A stretch of 64,000 nt of DNA from Marsupella aquatica (taxonomy: Eukaryota > Marchantiophyta): the NCBI GenBank assembly GCA_973895155.1, contig OZ316897.1, positions 2,542,001-2,606,000 on the forward strand, read 5' to 3'. Of the stretch, positions 8,354-23,649 are shown in pieces. A program made the position numbers and the translations under genes. Each line of letters opens with the position of its first letter. Position 1 is the stretch's first letter. The notes under the pieces are model-generated. The model worked only from the letters and a program-made list of their open reading frames with translations, was not told the origin of the DNA and made no database searches.

Positions 8354-11300
8354 ATGGCCGCGGTTCCAGCTACGATCGTCGGTGCTGCTCTCGGATCCGT
8401 TGCTGCGCGGCAGAGGGCTGCAACCCAGGTGTGGGTCTCGATTGGCGGCCACAGCGAGTGCTCTTTGAGAAATTCGAGGACTGTCTCGTGCCGTTCCCCA
8501 ATTTATACCAGTTCTGGTGGGTTTCCGGTGCTCGTATCTACTGTAGTAGAAGTGGTCATTCAAACGAAGCTTTTCTGTGGTCGGCGTGACAAAAATGCTT
8601 GGTCTAGAATGTATGGCGTTGTCATCTGTTGGAGTCTAGGGTTTGTTCCACCATATAGTTCTCTGTGTTTCTACGTGTCTGCAATCTGTGTTGGGCCGTA
8701 CGTACTGTACCATAGAAATTTGCTTTCAGAGTTAATGTTGTACGACGGTGAACAGTTTCCTTGATATAGAAACCTTGACGCGCCTTGGAAGCTTCAGACG
8801 TAGACCTCAGGTCCTATGTATTTCTCTTGAGATTGTGGTGGAGGTATTTACGTTGAATGAGGACTGGTTCATGTGAGATTTGACGGTCTAAAGCCCACAT
8901 GGTGCATAGCATGTTATTTTTTCCCTTCGTTTTCGTCCCAAGAAGTGAATGCAACTTGTGTGGTGTCGGTTGCTTTGGTCGTATTGTGGCGTTTGGGTTG
9001 ATAGATTTGCTGTTGGTCGGAGTTCCTGTACTCTACTTCTGGAGTATGTCATTGCAACTATCTAGGAGCTGGGGGGTCCTTTTCCTTTCCTTTGTCATTT
9101 ATTTCGTCAGCATTGATCGGCTATGTGAGAAGTTTGTCTACATTGCTTTCTTTTGTTGCAGAAGGTGTCACATGTGCTACGTAGTCAGACCTAATCTTGT
9201 AGTCCCTTGGGAGCCTCAGATCCAAACATTATCCCTTATCGCATATGCTATGTTAGTCTGTTTCCCTGGGTCACCCGGTATTTGTCTCTGCGAACAGATG
9301 GACGAACGGACGGATGGAAGGAAGGAAGGAACTATTGTTCTTCTAGAGTCCTCACTAGCTCGAAAAAGGCTGGGAGGCTAGAGACTAGGGTGGAAGGTTA
9401 CAATCACTCTTGTGTGACTGCCGGTGTCAGCATTGAGAAGGATGCTCCAGTACGACGAGCGTTTCTGCAGGTCAGTTTTTGTCCAGCACTTGGCCCCCGC
9501 TTATCACGTAGGGAGGCAAAAATAAGTACCTCGAATCTCCAAAGTCATGTGGACGTCTGAGGAAAGCAGTGTCTGCTATCACGATTCTTATCCTAGTTTT
9601 CAGTGTTTTCTTTCTGTTTTTTTGTCGTGCGAGTGACTTACTTCTCTTCTCCCACACACGGCCCTTCTAGAGAGATCAAGCTTCCATTGCTGCTTATGGC
9701 AACAATTTTTTCATTTTTGGAAGGATGCCCCTCATCCTTACTTTTACAAGCTTTCGTGTTTGCTGTGGTATCGTATAGACGTCATCTTTGTCTTGTTCTT
9801 CCAGTCACTCAACTTTTTGCACTTCTCTCTGTGCTCCTGTCATTTGGATGCAAAGGTTGAAGGAGTATGTTTCCGTCCTCCTGGGACACAATTCAATCTC
9901 CTGGACAAAGTGAGCATGTCTCTTCCTGAAAATAGGTAATTTCTTCTAATTTTGCCCGAGTATTAGGGCTTCTATGAACTGCTTCACGACTTTTACCTTG
10001 TGGTTGCTGTTCTCTACTCTAACTGAACTCGGACTTTTCTTCAAATATCCTAATTGAGCTCTGTTTCAATGAGAGTACATTTGTGAATCTGTGGATCTTA
10101 TGTCTGTGTCATATTGACAGTAACACGCTATGATGTGAAGACAGTCTAGGTTTGGTGTATGGCCCGAGCGGGAGTGGCAAGACAACTCTTCTTCAGGCAT
10201 GATCTTTTTGTCTTCTAAATGGTATTCCTTTAGCTTGTTTTTCCTCAGAACTCGATGTTTGTCCCCAGAACTCAATGATAATCTTTCTACAGTGTCCACT
10301 TAGGAGCCAGAGGAGCCTTTTGACTTTATTAACGTCAGACATACGGGCTTATTCAATATCTTCCAAAAATCAGCTTTAATTCTTGCACATCGGTCAAACA
10401 GGGTGATTTTTCAGTTGCCAATTGAAGCATGAGAAGGCCTTGTGAAAAAACGAACCAGTGACCTGCTTGCCAAACCTGTTCACAACTTTCAGTTTAATGC
10501 ACAACTAAATGTGGATGCAAGTATTTAACAAATGCACATGAAATCTAGTTTAATGTGATGCACCCGAAACTGAAGGACTTGAATATCATTGACAAATATG
10601 CTCTGAATGCAGGTACTAGGTGGGTTAGTCACACCAACCGAGGGCTCAATCCACCTTGGGAGAAATGGGACTGACTTGAGTAAAAGTCCCTCCGGCCCTC
10701 TATCTTTGTCGGCTCATGTGGGAATTGTATTCCAATTCCCGGAAAGGTACGGTGTCTACTTTAGTGAGGGATGAGGCCAACTTATTAACCCTGCTTTCCT
10801 GAATTCCTTTCAGTTTCTCTCTGAAATGTATGAGCTGTTAGTTTTAATAGCGATGACTCGTTCGTTTTGATTGTCCGACCAAGGTTGATAACGATTTTAT
10901 TGTACCAAATTTCGAAATTTGCTGCAGATATTTCCTGACGGACACAATTGTGGAGGAGCTTCTCTTTGGGTATTCACGACAGACACCAGACCTACAATTG
11001 AGACACACACTGACACTAAGACTGCAGACGGCTATCGTTGCTGTATGCTCTCTCTGGCTTCTTAAATGAGTTTCAAGATGTTTGAAGGCTTTTGGAATTG
11101 AATTACTGCAAATAAAGTAGATGCCTCTTGGTGAGGTCCATTGGATTGAAAGTTTCCTGAAAATTCAGTTTTACTGTTTTGAAGAATTTCGGGAACTTTC
11201 ATTTGTTCTAGTGGTGGGCTTTACTACTTTCTGTGTTCATGTCGGCCATAGCTTAAACACTTTGTGAACCTGCAGGTTGGTCTTTCGGGCATGCCACTGG

Positions 11301-12065
11301 ACATGAATCCGCGGGCACTGAGTGATGGCTACAAGCGACGTCTTGCACTGGCTGTTCAGCTGGTACGGCTCCATCTTATTTGTTCCCTGTCCTATCTTTG
11401 TGCAGGTCTAAATACTTAATGCTAGGAAGATGGCGTGAGTTTGCTAACAAAAATTCGTTGGAGGAAGTTTTCTGGTTGGCATTTGTCTCCTTAATTAAAC
11501 GAAGAAATCTCGCTGGTCTGACTCTTGTGCAGGTGAGAATGCCAGATGTCATGTTGCTTGATGAACCACTTGCAGGTCTAGGTAAGAAATGTCTCCTCTG
11601 ATGCCCATGAGTCGGACATATGGTTCTCACCGTACCTTGAAAAATCTGTGCGAAGCTGTCTTTGAGATAGTTTTATACTTTTCCTATTTTAATAGCATAG
11701 TTGTTAGATTGTCCCTGTCGGTAGATCGTATTTGTCTTGAGGGGTTTTGACATAACTGTACACTGAAACAGATTGGAGGGCAAGGGCTGACGTGGTCCGG
11801 CTGTTGTCAGCAATGAAAAAAGAGAAGACACTTATAGTAGTAAGCCACGATTTGAAGTAAGTTGGCCCTCCAATACTTACGTTTTGTTTGTGATCCTGAA
11901 CGAGTAAATAAATGATAGTCTTCAGCTGATGTTTCTGTGGCCTGACGTTGTTTTTCCCACTTATTTTTCCTCAGGGAGTTAAGTGGGTTAGTTGATAAGT
12001 CTTGGCGAATGGAAATGGGAGGCAAATTGACAGAGCAGCCGTTTGATGGAGCACAGGGGATGTAA
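8354..12065 (+). CDS. ABCI11: Plastid non-intrinsic ABC ATPase, ABCI11/NAP14-like
   Basis: Soluble ABC ATPase related to chloroplast ABCI11 (NAP14), which is implicated in plastid transition-metal homeostasis. Exons: 8354-8428 (tentative), 9856-9935, 10145-10196, 10613-10746, 10928-11042, 11276-11362, 11533-11581, 11772-11856, 11975-12065; the sum is 768 nt, 255 aa, with matching phases. Motifs in order: FRPPGT (typical of this family), Walker A GPSGSGKTT, Q-loop GIVFQFPER, signature LSDGYKRRLALAVQL (Asp where most ABC proteins have Gly), Walker B VMLLDEPLAGL, H-loop IVVSHD and the C-terminal SWRMEMGG. The N-terminus is rich in Ala, Arg and Ser, like a transit peptide. Exon 1's donor (CAG/GTGTGG) was chosen by phase, and other first exons are possible in the 1.4 kb before exon 2. 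The intron after exon 3 has a GC donor (CAG/GCATGA). Confidence 0.9.
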
Positions 12066-13999
12066 ACTTTAAGACACATATTTAGATTGCTTTAGTGAAT
12101 ATTATTTGTGGGCAATAGTCTCAGGCCCATGGAAAGGTGATAAGTCTTGGAGGATGCAAAAGTCATGACTGTACTAGCACATTAATTTACATTGAACATC
12201 GACTAAAGAGAAAAAAGGATGTCTGCATTATGGAGCTTGGTATCGTGAATCTTATTCTCTTGGCTGGAATGGTCTCAAATAGGCGAATGCTACAGATTTT
12301 GAAGCGTCTGTGTTTGCCGCCTTTGTTCTCACATGAAAATCTTGGATGATGGGGTTTCATTTCTGCGGACGAAAGCTTCCTCATGAAATAAAATAGTTAC
12401 GAGCTTGAAAGTTCCTGATTAGTTACGAGCTTGAAAGTTACTGATGCATCTGCTGTACTTGCTACTTCTTCCCACCCAAACTCTATGTCATGGCATGAGT
12501 TTGGACGATGGGAGTCGTAACGTCTTGTAAGAAGAAAATGCTGACCATAAAAACCCTTTCTTGAGTGGTATGACATGCTGACTAGAAAACGCCCTTTCTT
12601 GAGTTGTATGGGTCATATTCCGTGTCCGTAGACTTCCACATACTTTTTGCATCTGGCGGTGGCTAGTCACAGCTAGTTTTCCTCAAGGACTACCCCAATC
12701 AATATTGAGATCCGGAGCTCTTGTAAAACCTCTGGATAATGCTAGTGATTTGTCAAGTATGAAACTTATACTTTTCATGCTTTGCAACATGACTTTCCAC
12801 TTTTTAACTACCACGTTCACCCAAGTGCCTCGCTTTAGGCCACCCTCCACCCAGACACTTGAATGGCCTTCCGTTGTCACTTCAACATGTCAAATATGTA
12901 TATATGAAATTAAATATGAATAAAAATGACTGTCAAATTTTAGGTGCCTTCACTTCGATAGTTCAAAATTTTAGGTGCCTTCACTTCGATAGTTCAAAAC
13001 CTGCAAGACTTCTATCGAATGAGAATGATCAACTACATCCACTAGGCTAGGTGACCATTAAACATTCTGATTGTCTTAGTTGAGAATGGTGGAAAACCAT
13101 TATTGATTCCAGAGCAACTTTCTCAACTGTTCCAGGGAACCTTGCAGGCCATTGCGAAAGGAGCAGGAGGAAAGATTCACACTCATGAATGTAGGCATAT
13201 CCATTCTTCTCCACTTGAAAATCTAATATGCCAGAAAAAATTCATCAGTTAAAGCCTTCAAAAGAAACGTTATTAGCTCCCAAAGCACTAAACATACTTA
13301 AGAAGACAACCACTTTCAAAAGCTGGCTTCGGGCAGAAGCCACCCCAATGGCATCAATTTGGAGGGACAGCCCTAATCCTCACGATATTAATTTTACTTT
13401 CTTCTTGAATAAACCCAGACAACACCCTCAAAAGTTAGTTGATATTGATTTCTTACCAGACTTCAGCTGGACAAAACACATGAGCAAGTTTCTTAGATCC
13501 GCAAGTTCACCGACCAGTTATCTCTGCGATAGAGATGCTCTCTTCCTTGGTCCGCTCAATCAACAGTTCCTGTAAAACCAAAGAACAATATATGTACTAT
13601 TTATTGTGAGCGCAAAATCACAGGTTTTGGACTCAATCGCACTGAACTTCCGCAACAAAAAATATGAATGAACTATTGACATCCAGGAAAAGCTTACATG
13701 GATCTTTCGAGTTACAAGTCCACATTCCTGCCAGAGTATTGCATAAGCCATGGTATCAGAGATCACAGATGAGTGTAGCCACACCTCTTTTAAGACTCAT
13801 AAAACCTTCAGTATTCGATATCCAACAAAAAACAGTTCAGCAGCTATTGGGCCCTTTTATCCTGTACTTGTACATCTCTTCTGACAAAAGAAACCTGCTA
13901 CCTACAATCTTACACATCTCATTCATTAAACCTCCTCCCATACCACAGGCTAATTCAAAGGCTGGAAGTCAACCTTGAGATGTTTTTAGTAAGGAATTT
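12066..13999. other. Intergenic between ABCI11 and the aminotransferase
   Basis: The two genes converge here, so this holds their 3' flanks. A 31-bp direct duplication built on AATTTTAGGTGCCTTCAC lies at about 12937-13000. A 115-codon open frame at 13228-13575 (+) has no recognisable motif and sits in what is probably 3' flanking DNA of the minus-strand gene; I do not call it a gene. Confidence 0.5.
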
Positions 14000-16723
14000 T
14001 TAAATGTACTTCACCTCCAACCCCAATCTTGTCCAGGAGTTTGCTGCCAGGTTCCAAGGAGTCAACTCGAAGGTCCTGATGGTTGGCATTTGGATCTCCA
14101 CAACAGGTTGAAGTATCCTTATACTACCTGCTAGGTATTAGGAGACCAACATGAAGACCTATATACTTTAGCTCTCAACGTGTATGGTCTAAGTCCTTTC
14201 ATAGAAGATATACTGATAAGAAATAAGTATCAATTAAGGAGTCTTGCTTCTCGAGTACTGACTGCCGATGAAAAGGTACCAAAAAACTAACAGCTTGCGG
14301 ATTTCCACAACCACTAGCCTCCCTCCAAGTATGCGGTATGAATTTACTTGTTACAAATGCCTCCCTCCAAGTGTGACAGAAGCGCCAGGACGGTGCTACC
14401 TCACGGACAGGAATCCCTGACTCCCTGCATACCCTGCCTCACACCAAGGACAAAATCACTCAATTTCGAGAAACACCACCTTTAGACTTCGGGATCATTT
14501 GTAGAAGTATCAATTGGAAAGAGGTAGCTTGACTCATCCACTTTTCACAAACAAGCGCATTTCTTCGTTAAATTAACGATCATCGTCAAAGTCTCAGTGA
14601 CGTAGATGGGAATTTTTTCTAGCAGGTTGCCATTGCGACAAAAGATTACCCTAGGAGAAGAAAGTGCTATCTCACAAAATTGTCCTTACAATCTGTTTGC
14701 GAGAGAGGCGGGATGGAGAACAACTGAAAATTGGTAAATACATTTGTGCCCTAGACCACGCCGAAGACCTCATGGACAATTTTCACATACTGAATGACCA
14801 CACTTCTGATGACGCCTGGCAAAACCCCATCTTCCAATGGCGCAGTCTGCACTTCAAGACCATTCCAGGCATTCCCTGATTGTTCTTGTCCAATTTTACT
14901 CGTGGAATCCTCACTGTCCTGTGTCCTGCAGAGAGAAAAGTTGACAATAAACCTCCGAATTAGAATGTTCAGATGGTAGCATAGCTACCGTTTATGCTAC
15001 GGAGTGTACATCCTAGGAGAATATGTGCTCAATAGTTTTTGCACCTGTGCAGAAGGGCAAAAGTAGCAGAAGGCACAATTTGGTCATACATCGAGTGAAA
15101 ACATCAGGAACATACCTTCTCGCCACAACAAAAAAGTTCGTTTGGGTGCCCTCTAGGAGCGAGTCCCCATCATTTGATAAAATGATCTCACTTGTACCAG
15201 CAGGCCGCACTCTCTCCAGTACTAGACGAGTGCTGCAAATTATGGGCCAAGGTCAGATCCAGTACTCTCTTTGCTACCAATCCGGGACCTACCAAAAGTT
15301 ACTCATCCTCAATAACGTCTTTCAGAATAATGCTCTGTAACTGAACTATTCAATCATTGAGAACACATTTACGAAAGTAATCCAAGTACAGAAAAATAAT
15401 CGAAGTGAATTTCTCAGTGCAGAAGATAAGATATTGCAAAGAAAGCAACCAGCAGCTCCTTACACACACCCTAGGCTGAGGAAAGATTAACGAGCCCAAC
15501 CTTGCCCAAAATGAATTCTTAGCACGAGCCAGAGTGCGCCCAGGTCCCATTACTGCCACATTCGTCGCCATAGGCATTTTGCCTTCCCCCACAGCATTGT
15601 AATTTGAGGCGTGTACATACACCTCGCAAGCAGATGGTGTCTGTGATGTGATCAAAAGACTTTTCAGAGGACGTCCCTTCAACTTGCAGACCAACCTCTA
15701 GATATGCACAAGATTACAGCCAACCATCCATATATTTGATGTACAGTATCTTAGAAACAATGGAAAGAAGGTCATTTGTACCGGAGCAGCTTCAGTCAAC
15801 CTGTTGTCACAAAGAAGAACAGTTAATGCAATCTCTTCCTCGGCTGTTCTCCGCTGCAGTGCTTCTGCAAGGCCCACCCTAACGGATGGTTGCACCAGGA
15901 GCTTGACATCCAGGTCCTGCCGGATTGAGGGATAGAGGTGTGGAGAAGCTGCAGTCAGAAGCTGCAGGGATTCAGTGAGTCGTGCCAGGTGCCTCTCCCA
16001 CAGCAGTACGCTTGAAGCCCCACCAACTGTCCGGGTTGTAGTATACGCCCCTGTTCGTTACGTACATCGGTGTTAAAATGCTTCACGTCATACAAAATTT
16101 CTGTCACCAAAGGCGTGGTGAGAACTTCCGTCACTAGATCGTTCATTTATTGCATTGCGAGACCGCACAACGTAGCATATGCTGTAAGATATGAGAGCAG
16201 TACATATTACTTGTCATTGATCGGTCAAACGAAACTTAAAACTAAGATGATGGACAGTATATCCAATGCGGATTCCAGATTGTTCAAGCTGACGGATCAT
16301 AATGTAGCAAATTTGGATCTCTGCTGCCACTCAATTGGTGAGAGGCGAGAACACCTAACATTTCTACACACCATCTCCTGACGACGCCTTAGTTTTGCAA
16401 ATACTTACATACGTCTCCGGGTCATGGACTAGTTGACAAATACCAAAGGGAGAGGTTACACACTTTTCATACTCTCTGTCCGAGATATGCAAACAAATCA
16501 ATGATTTACTACGTCCTAGTCGGCCGCCATAAAGACTACCCTCACGTCATAGACACTTTCTAAGCATCAAAACTCTAGAATTCTTTCCAGTAACGGTGCC
16601 CCAATTTGTCGAGCCATTTACTGTACCGGGTGCTTTTGATCGAAGGAACGCAGATGCGGGCCCAGGATTAGTCGGTACCACAGCCCCTCCTTTCACCAGC
16701 AGGCTCCATCCGTCAGCAGACAT
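14000..16723 (-). CDS. Class IV PLP-dependent aminotransferase (BCAT / D-amino-acid transaminase-like)
   Basis: Plant protein of the class IV aminotransferase fold (branched-chain or D-amino-acid transaminase, aminodeoxychorismate lyase superfamily). Exons in transcript order: 16723-16627, 16050-15782, 15697-15501, 15232-15116, 14925-14769, 14420-14348, 14127-14000; total 1038 nt, 345 aa, phases consistent. Landmarks: GAYTTTRT at the first junction, LWERHLARL, the likely Schiff-base lysine in RAKNSFWA, then EIILSNDGDSLLEGTQTNFFVV (with TNFFVV as the cofactor-phosphate region) and APLEDGVLPGVIR, then REAFVTSSIRILQPV. An in-frame upstream ATG at 16768 would add 15 residues. No obvious transit peptide, so a cytosolic site is likely. 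The exact substrate cannot be read. The acceptor of exon 6 (GGGAG/TCA) is the weakest point. Confidence 0.85.
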
Positions 16724-19536
<2,813 letters not shown>

Positions 19537-20671
19537 TCAGCTTCCACTGTGCAGCTATTTGTAATCAGGTGTTGCAAAGCCATGCGTCAGGACTTTTTTT
19601 GCCCAGGTGACATTCTCTTATGCCGTGACTTTTAGCTCACTAGCCTGAGTACCCATTCCTTGAGCGAAAACAGAGGTGTGTACAGAAAGTACCTTGCAAA
19701 AAAAAGAGTCCGGGCTCGTTCCAGCCATCTCTCCCTTCTCTGTGTTTATTGTGTGTTTATTGATACTTTCATTTTCAGTTATGCCTCCTGAGTCAGGGTC
19801 TAGAGGCTCTTCAGTTATGCCCCTCGAGTTCAAGTCACAGTCTAGACTCTAGGCCTTTAAAGTAGCTTTCACAATGCCCCTGAGTTCAAGTCACAGTCTA
19901 GAGTTTTTCTCTCTTTTTCACTCTAGACCAAAGGCCTTAAAAGTAGCTTTCCATTGTGAATTATTAGTAAGATACACATCTTGTCTCACAGAAGCATTCA
20001 GGAATTCCCCAAAACAGAATTTAGGCAGACTGAATATATCTCCCACATGCATTCCTTGACAAATTTTCCGCTTGCAAAGAATTGGGCTTCTATTTTTGGA
20101 TGGCTGGTAGAATTATTCTATCTCCAAACTCTATTTGCTATATTTCTTTCAATTGTTTGTGGGGGAAAGACATCTACAGTAGGGCCTGGCAAATTTAAAC
20201 TCTCGAGTCTAACTACCACGAGATGACCAATGAATAAAATATAATTTTGTAAACACTATAATTTGAAATCTTGTTTCTTCTTTCTCACGGTCTATTGATA
20301 GAATGTAAACAAAGTGTGATTCCGTGACAAATTATCGATGTTTTCCCGATGAGATGAACCTGGGATGTTGTTAGCCTGCATTTTTCTATTCTCTAAATGG
20401 AATTGTCCCGCCAGATTGCACATTCCTTCAAATTTTGGTTGCCATACACCTTGAAATTTAATTGTCTGACTGACTGGCCTAATGATTTTCACTTATGATC
20501 ATAACTATTTGACTCAAATTGCTCAGTATCTAGGTACTTTATGCTCGACAATAAAAATCATTTACAATATGCAATATTACAGCACTGGGCTATCACAATT
20601 TAAAAATACCTTTTGTGCCATTTAGCCACAATCCATAGATGTTATTGGAAGCATCATGTTGACTTGGCTTT
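19537..20671. other. Intergenic downstream of DIM1
   Basis: No gene seen. It contains a local duplication: 19816-19871 and 19873-19955 share GAGTTCAAGTCACAGTCTAG and the CCTTTAAAAGTAGCTTTCCA end, with a pyrimidine-rich insert in the second copy. Confidence 0.6.
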
Positions 20672-20799
20672 GGTTAAAACAAGTCCTAAACCTAGTGTGA
20701 CTTGAATTATTTTGAAATTCCCATGCTGCACAGTTTCTATGGTTAAAACAACTCCTAACCTAGTGACTTGAATATTCCCATGATGAACAGTTTCTAACG
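20672..20799 (+). repeat. Two-copy tandem duplication, about 69 bp
   Basis: GGTTAAAACAAGTCCTAAAC... at 20672-20740 is repeated at 20741-20799 with small deletions. The shared parts include CTAGTG-GACTTGAAT and ACAGTTTCTA. Confidence 0.8.
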
Positions 20800-21123
20800 A
20801 GAACCCTTCTTTTTTTCATTTTAGCCACTTTACTTTATTAAAACTGACCAATACTGTTGAACCTGCCAGGCCGGGCCTAACTTCAAATAAGTATAAGCCC
20901 CCACCCTCACATGTACACCCCAAAACTGGATCCCAAGGGTGGAGAACCCAAAAAGAAGAGGTAAAGCCGATGAAGCAAAATGTACAAAGGACACCCAAAA
21001 GGGCAGAGTCCAGGTCCCAAAACCCCAAGATGGGGTAGTAGTAGTAGTAGGAGAAAGACACACACTCAATAAAGGGTGGAGAAAAACTCCATAACACCTT
21101 AAACTCATATGTATTCGTTCTAC

Positions 21124-21178
21124 ACAATACTGCCAATGGGCAAATAGAAAAGCTTTTAGATGGAGGGGTCCAACTTCA
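21124..21178 (-). pseudogene. Decayed partial copy of the tRNA-Asn 3' end and flank
   Basis: The stretch with CTGCCAATGGGCAAATAG and TTAGATGGAGGGGTC matches the DNA just before and at the 3' end of the intact tRNA-Asn gene (21310-21360). The copy ends after the T arm. It looks like a duplicated, truncated tRNA locus. Confidence 0.55.
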
Positions 21179-21342
21179 ACCCAAAAGATGGGGGGAGGGA
21201 GACAAGGAGCCAAGATCAGAGCCTGCTGGGTACCCTCTACGCCACACACGCAATAAAGAATGAACTGCTGTACGTCCGAGAAAGCCAATCTCCAATGTGC
21301 AGGCACTTAAATAATGTTGCTGCCAACGGGCGAAAAGGGCCT

Positions 21343-21416
21343 CGCTAGATGGAGGGGTCGAACCTCCGACCTTGCGGTTAACAGCCGCACGCTCTAACCA
21401 ACTGAGCTAATCCAGC
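21343..21416 (-). tRNA. tRNA-Asn (GTT anticodon)
   Basis: Read on the minus strand, a full cloverleaf is present: acceptor GCTGGAT/ATCTAGC (one G-U pair), D arm with A box TTAGCTCAGTTGGTTAGAGC, anticodon loop CTGTTAA (GTT, Asn), and T arm GGAGG-TTCGACC-CCTCC (B box). It has no intron and no encoded CCA, as for a nuclear gene. Confidence 0.95.
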
Positions 21417-23570
21417 TGACGCTCCTCGGGTATAAAAAAACCATTTATAACGTTTTTTTTCGGAAATTCTTCACACGAAACAAGTCTTGAAAATCGTCCT
21501 GGGTGGTGGGAGCGTCGAGGTGGGCGCCACGATCTCCAGTCGATCTTCTTACGAATGTTAGAGACTTTTGGAATGTTAATTCTAAAAAGGATCCGCATTG
21601 GCCACTTGTGTTCAACACTAGTACTTAGTAAGTGCGTGGGAAATTGATTATACACTTCCTCATTGTGTTGTCAGGTCACACCCTTCAGACTTCTCCATAC
21701 ACTGAGCCCTCATATTGCACGATTCAACTGGATAAGTGCATGACACTATGATGTAGTTGTTTGCTGCACTTATCAATGAATGCTTCCCTTATGTATACAT
21801 TGCAGTAATTGATAAATGCACACTTGTAGATGAAAATGGACTTACTTATTTATAAAGGAAGTCATAATAATATTAGGGAACTACATGGCTGGCCTGCACA
21901 GAGTAAATAATGCAACGAACGAAAGGAGCCATACCAAGAGACAGGAAATTCTAAATACTAACGGAGTGTACTGATGTTCGGATACTCTGCCCTTTTTTAC
22001 CCTAGATTTTGAAGAGTTTTTTTGCAGGAACTTTTATGTGAGTATTGTGGAAGCCTTATAACTATGACTTTCCCTCAACAGAATTATACTTCCCAAAGCA
22101 AAATAAGAGAATATGAATTCAGAGTAAGCCAAAAATGCCCAAGAGTTCCCAACAACAGTCCATCACAAAGCAAGAGTACATCACAGCAACAACCAAAAAC
22201 CTAGAAGCCCATGGAGTCGCAAACTGAAAAGCCTAGCAAAGCTCTGAGGTAGTTTTCATAGGAGGGTCATGAAGAGGAATTTGACTAAGTAGAGACTGTA
22301 AAACCAACAACTTCACCCCTACAAAGTATAGTGAATGTCTGAGCCCAATGTAATGCATCATACACTTGCTCTCTAAAGAAGGTTGTGAGAAGAGATATTG
22401 AGGAAATAAGGGCTAGGTTCCATGGGCCAAGGTGTACATACTATATTAAATGTATGAGTTTTGACTTAGGAGCAAATGAAAATTCTGGCACTGGGTAACC
22501 CTGAAGTTTAAGAGGGATTGTGAGGGAAAATCATACTGACTCCTTACTAGAGCTGCAATCATATAATTGGCTTGAACATTGACACACTATACTCCTCACT
22601 CCCAGCCCCATGGAACCTAGCCCTAATGAGGCCTACACTCTACACCAAATGGGCAACTCTTTATACAAAAAATTGCAGAGCCCCATAGGTAACGCTGAAA
22701 GACAGAACAGGTGCTCAAAAATATGTATATCCATCATTGCATATAAAATTGTGAGGTGATAGTATATGGCCCAGTAGGTCACTCCATATCATGGTAAACC
22801 TAACTATTATGTTCAAACTGTTGAATGTATTCCTATATCATCACATTTTGATGTCCAAATTAAGAGGGGGCAAAAAATAATCTAGTGTGTGTAGTGTGGA
22901 TAAGTGCACTGTGTATAACTGCATGTTGTGGGTTACTGCAGGGTGGTCGTGTAGTCACTCAATAATACAACAAATTCCTTTGTAAATGCATGAAAAATGC
23001 ACCGTTTGTAAGTGCAAGTTGCCTGTCACTAAACGACATATACATAAGGGCATTTTCCATCTATAAGAGTACAGATGCATTAATCAATGAGTGCAACACA
23101 AATGTTAGAAGCATTTATTGACAAGTGCAACAGACAGCTACACATTATAGTGCCATGCATTGATCCAGTTAAATCCCAGGATGAATCTTGCACTACAAGG
23201 ATTATGGGTATGAGAACATTTGTGGAAGTGCATAAGTGATTTCATAGGCACTTATTGAAAAGTGTAACAGACACATATGGATGATGTATGGATGATGTAT
23301 GTTATGCACTTTATCATCACGTGCATAATTGCAGGCTTTGGGGTGTCTTCCCTGGAGCCTATACTTAGACACTCTAGTAGGTACTCCAAGTACTCCCCTG
23401 CTGTAATCACACATCAAATTTAATAATACATCAAAATGTCATACCCCCCCTGTTTATCACTGAAGAAACAAACATAGCACAAAACTATCTGGATTGGATC
23501 AAGGGACTCCTGTACTATAATATGGGAAATAGCGAAATAATGATTAAACACTCCTTATAGGGTTCAAACA
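21417..23570. repeat. Non-coding region with scattered GATAAGTGCA-type motifs
   Basis: No gene recognised in about 2.1 kb. The motif GATAAGTGCA or its complement TGCACTTATC recurs, often as an imperfect palindrome: 21731, 21765-21782, 21811, 22899, 23077-23097, 23111-23130, 23228 and 23248-23262. Between 23077 and 23262 the motifs are followed by CAACAGACA-like stretches. This looks like the subterminal repeat region of a decayed DNA transposon, but no terminal ends were found. Confidence 0.5.
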
Positions 23571-23580
23571 ACATCACTTT

Positions 23581-23649
23581 CACTTCATACCATGATAGTA
23601 AACATACTCGTTAGCGGTTTAAAGAAAATAACTATCATGGTATGAAGTG
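23581..23649. repeat. Perfect 19-bp inverted repeat with 31-nt loop
   Basis: CACTTCATACCATGATAGT at 23581-23599 pairs with its exact complement at 23631-23649. Further imperfect pairing (AACATCAC upstream, GTGATGTT downstream) extends the stem to about 25 bp. It may be a fold-back element or a small-RNA-type hairpin. Confidence 0.9.

Noticed and set aside
8159-8764. Overlapping plus-strand ORFs of 201 and 124 codons at the ABCI11 5' end.
   Set aside because: Neither continues in phase into the ABC exons; only the part from ATG 8354 to the donor at 8429 is used.
13228-13575. 115-codon plus-strand ORF.
   Set aside because: No motif, and it lies in the presumed 3' flank of the minus-strand aminotransferase gene.
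13996-14115. Alternative reading frame at the aminotransferase 3' end ending near 13990.
   Set aside because: The other frame keeps the conserved ILQPVVEI stretch and gives an exact whole-codon total.
14280-14347. Longer version of aminotransferase exon 6, running on to 14280.
   Set aside because: The donor at 14347 (A/GTAAAT) joins in phase to GT-AGT-ATA at 14127 and restores the conserved FVT-S-IRILQPV block; the longer form does not.
20816-21306. Two overlapping minus-strand ORFs rich in aromatic residues.
   Set aside because: They overlap each other and a decayed tRNA copy, and contain a simple (AGT)n run; not coding.
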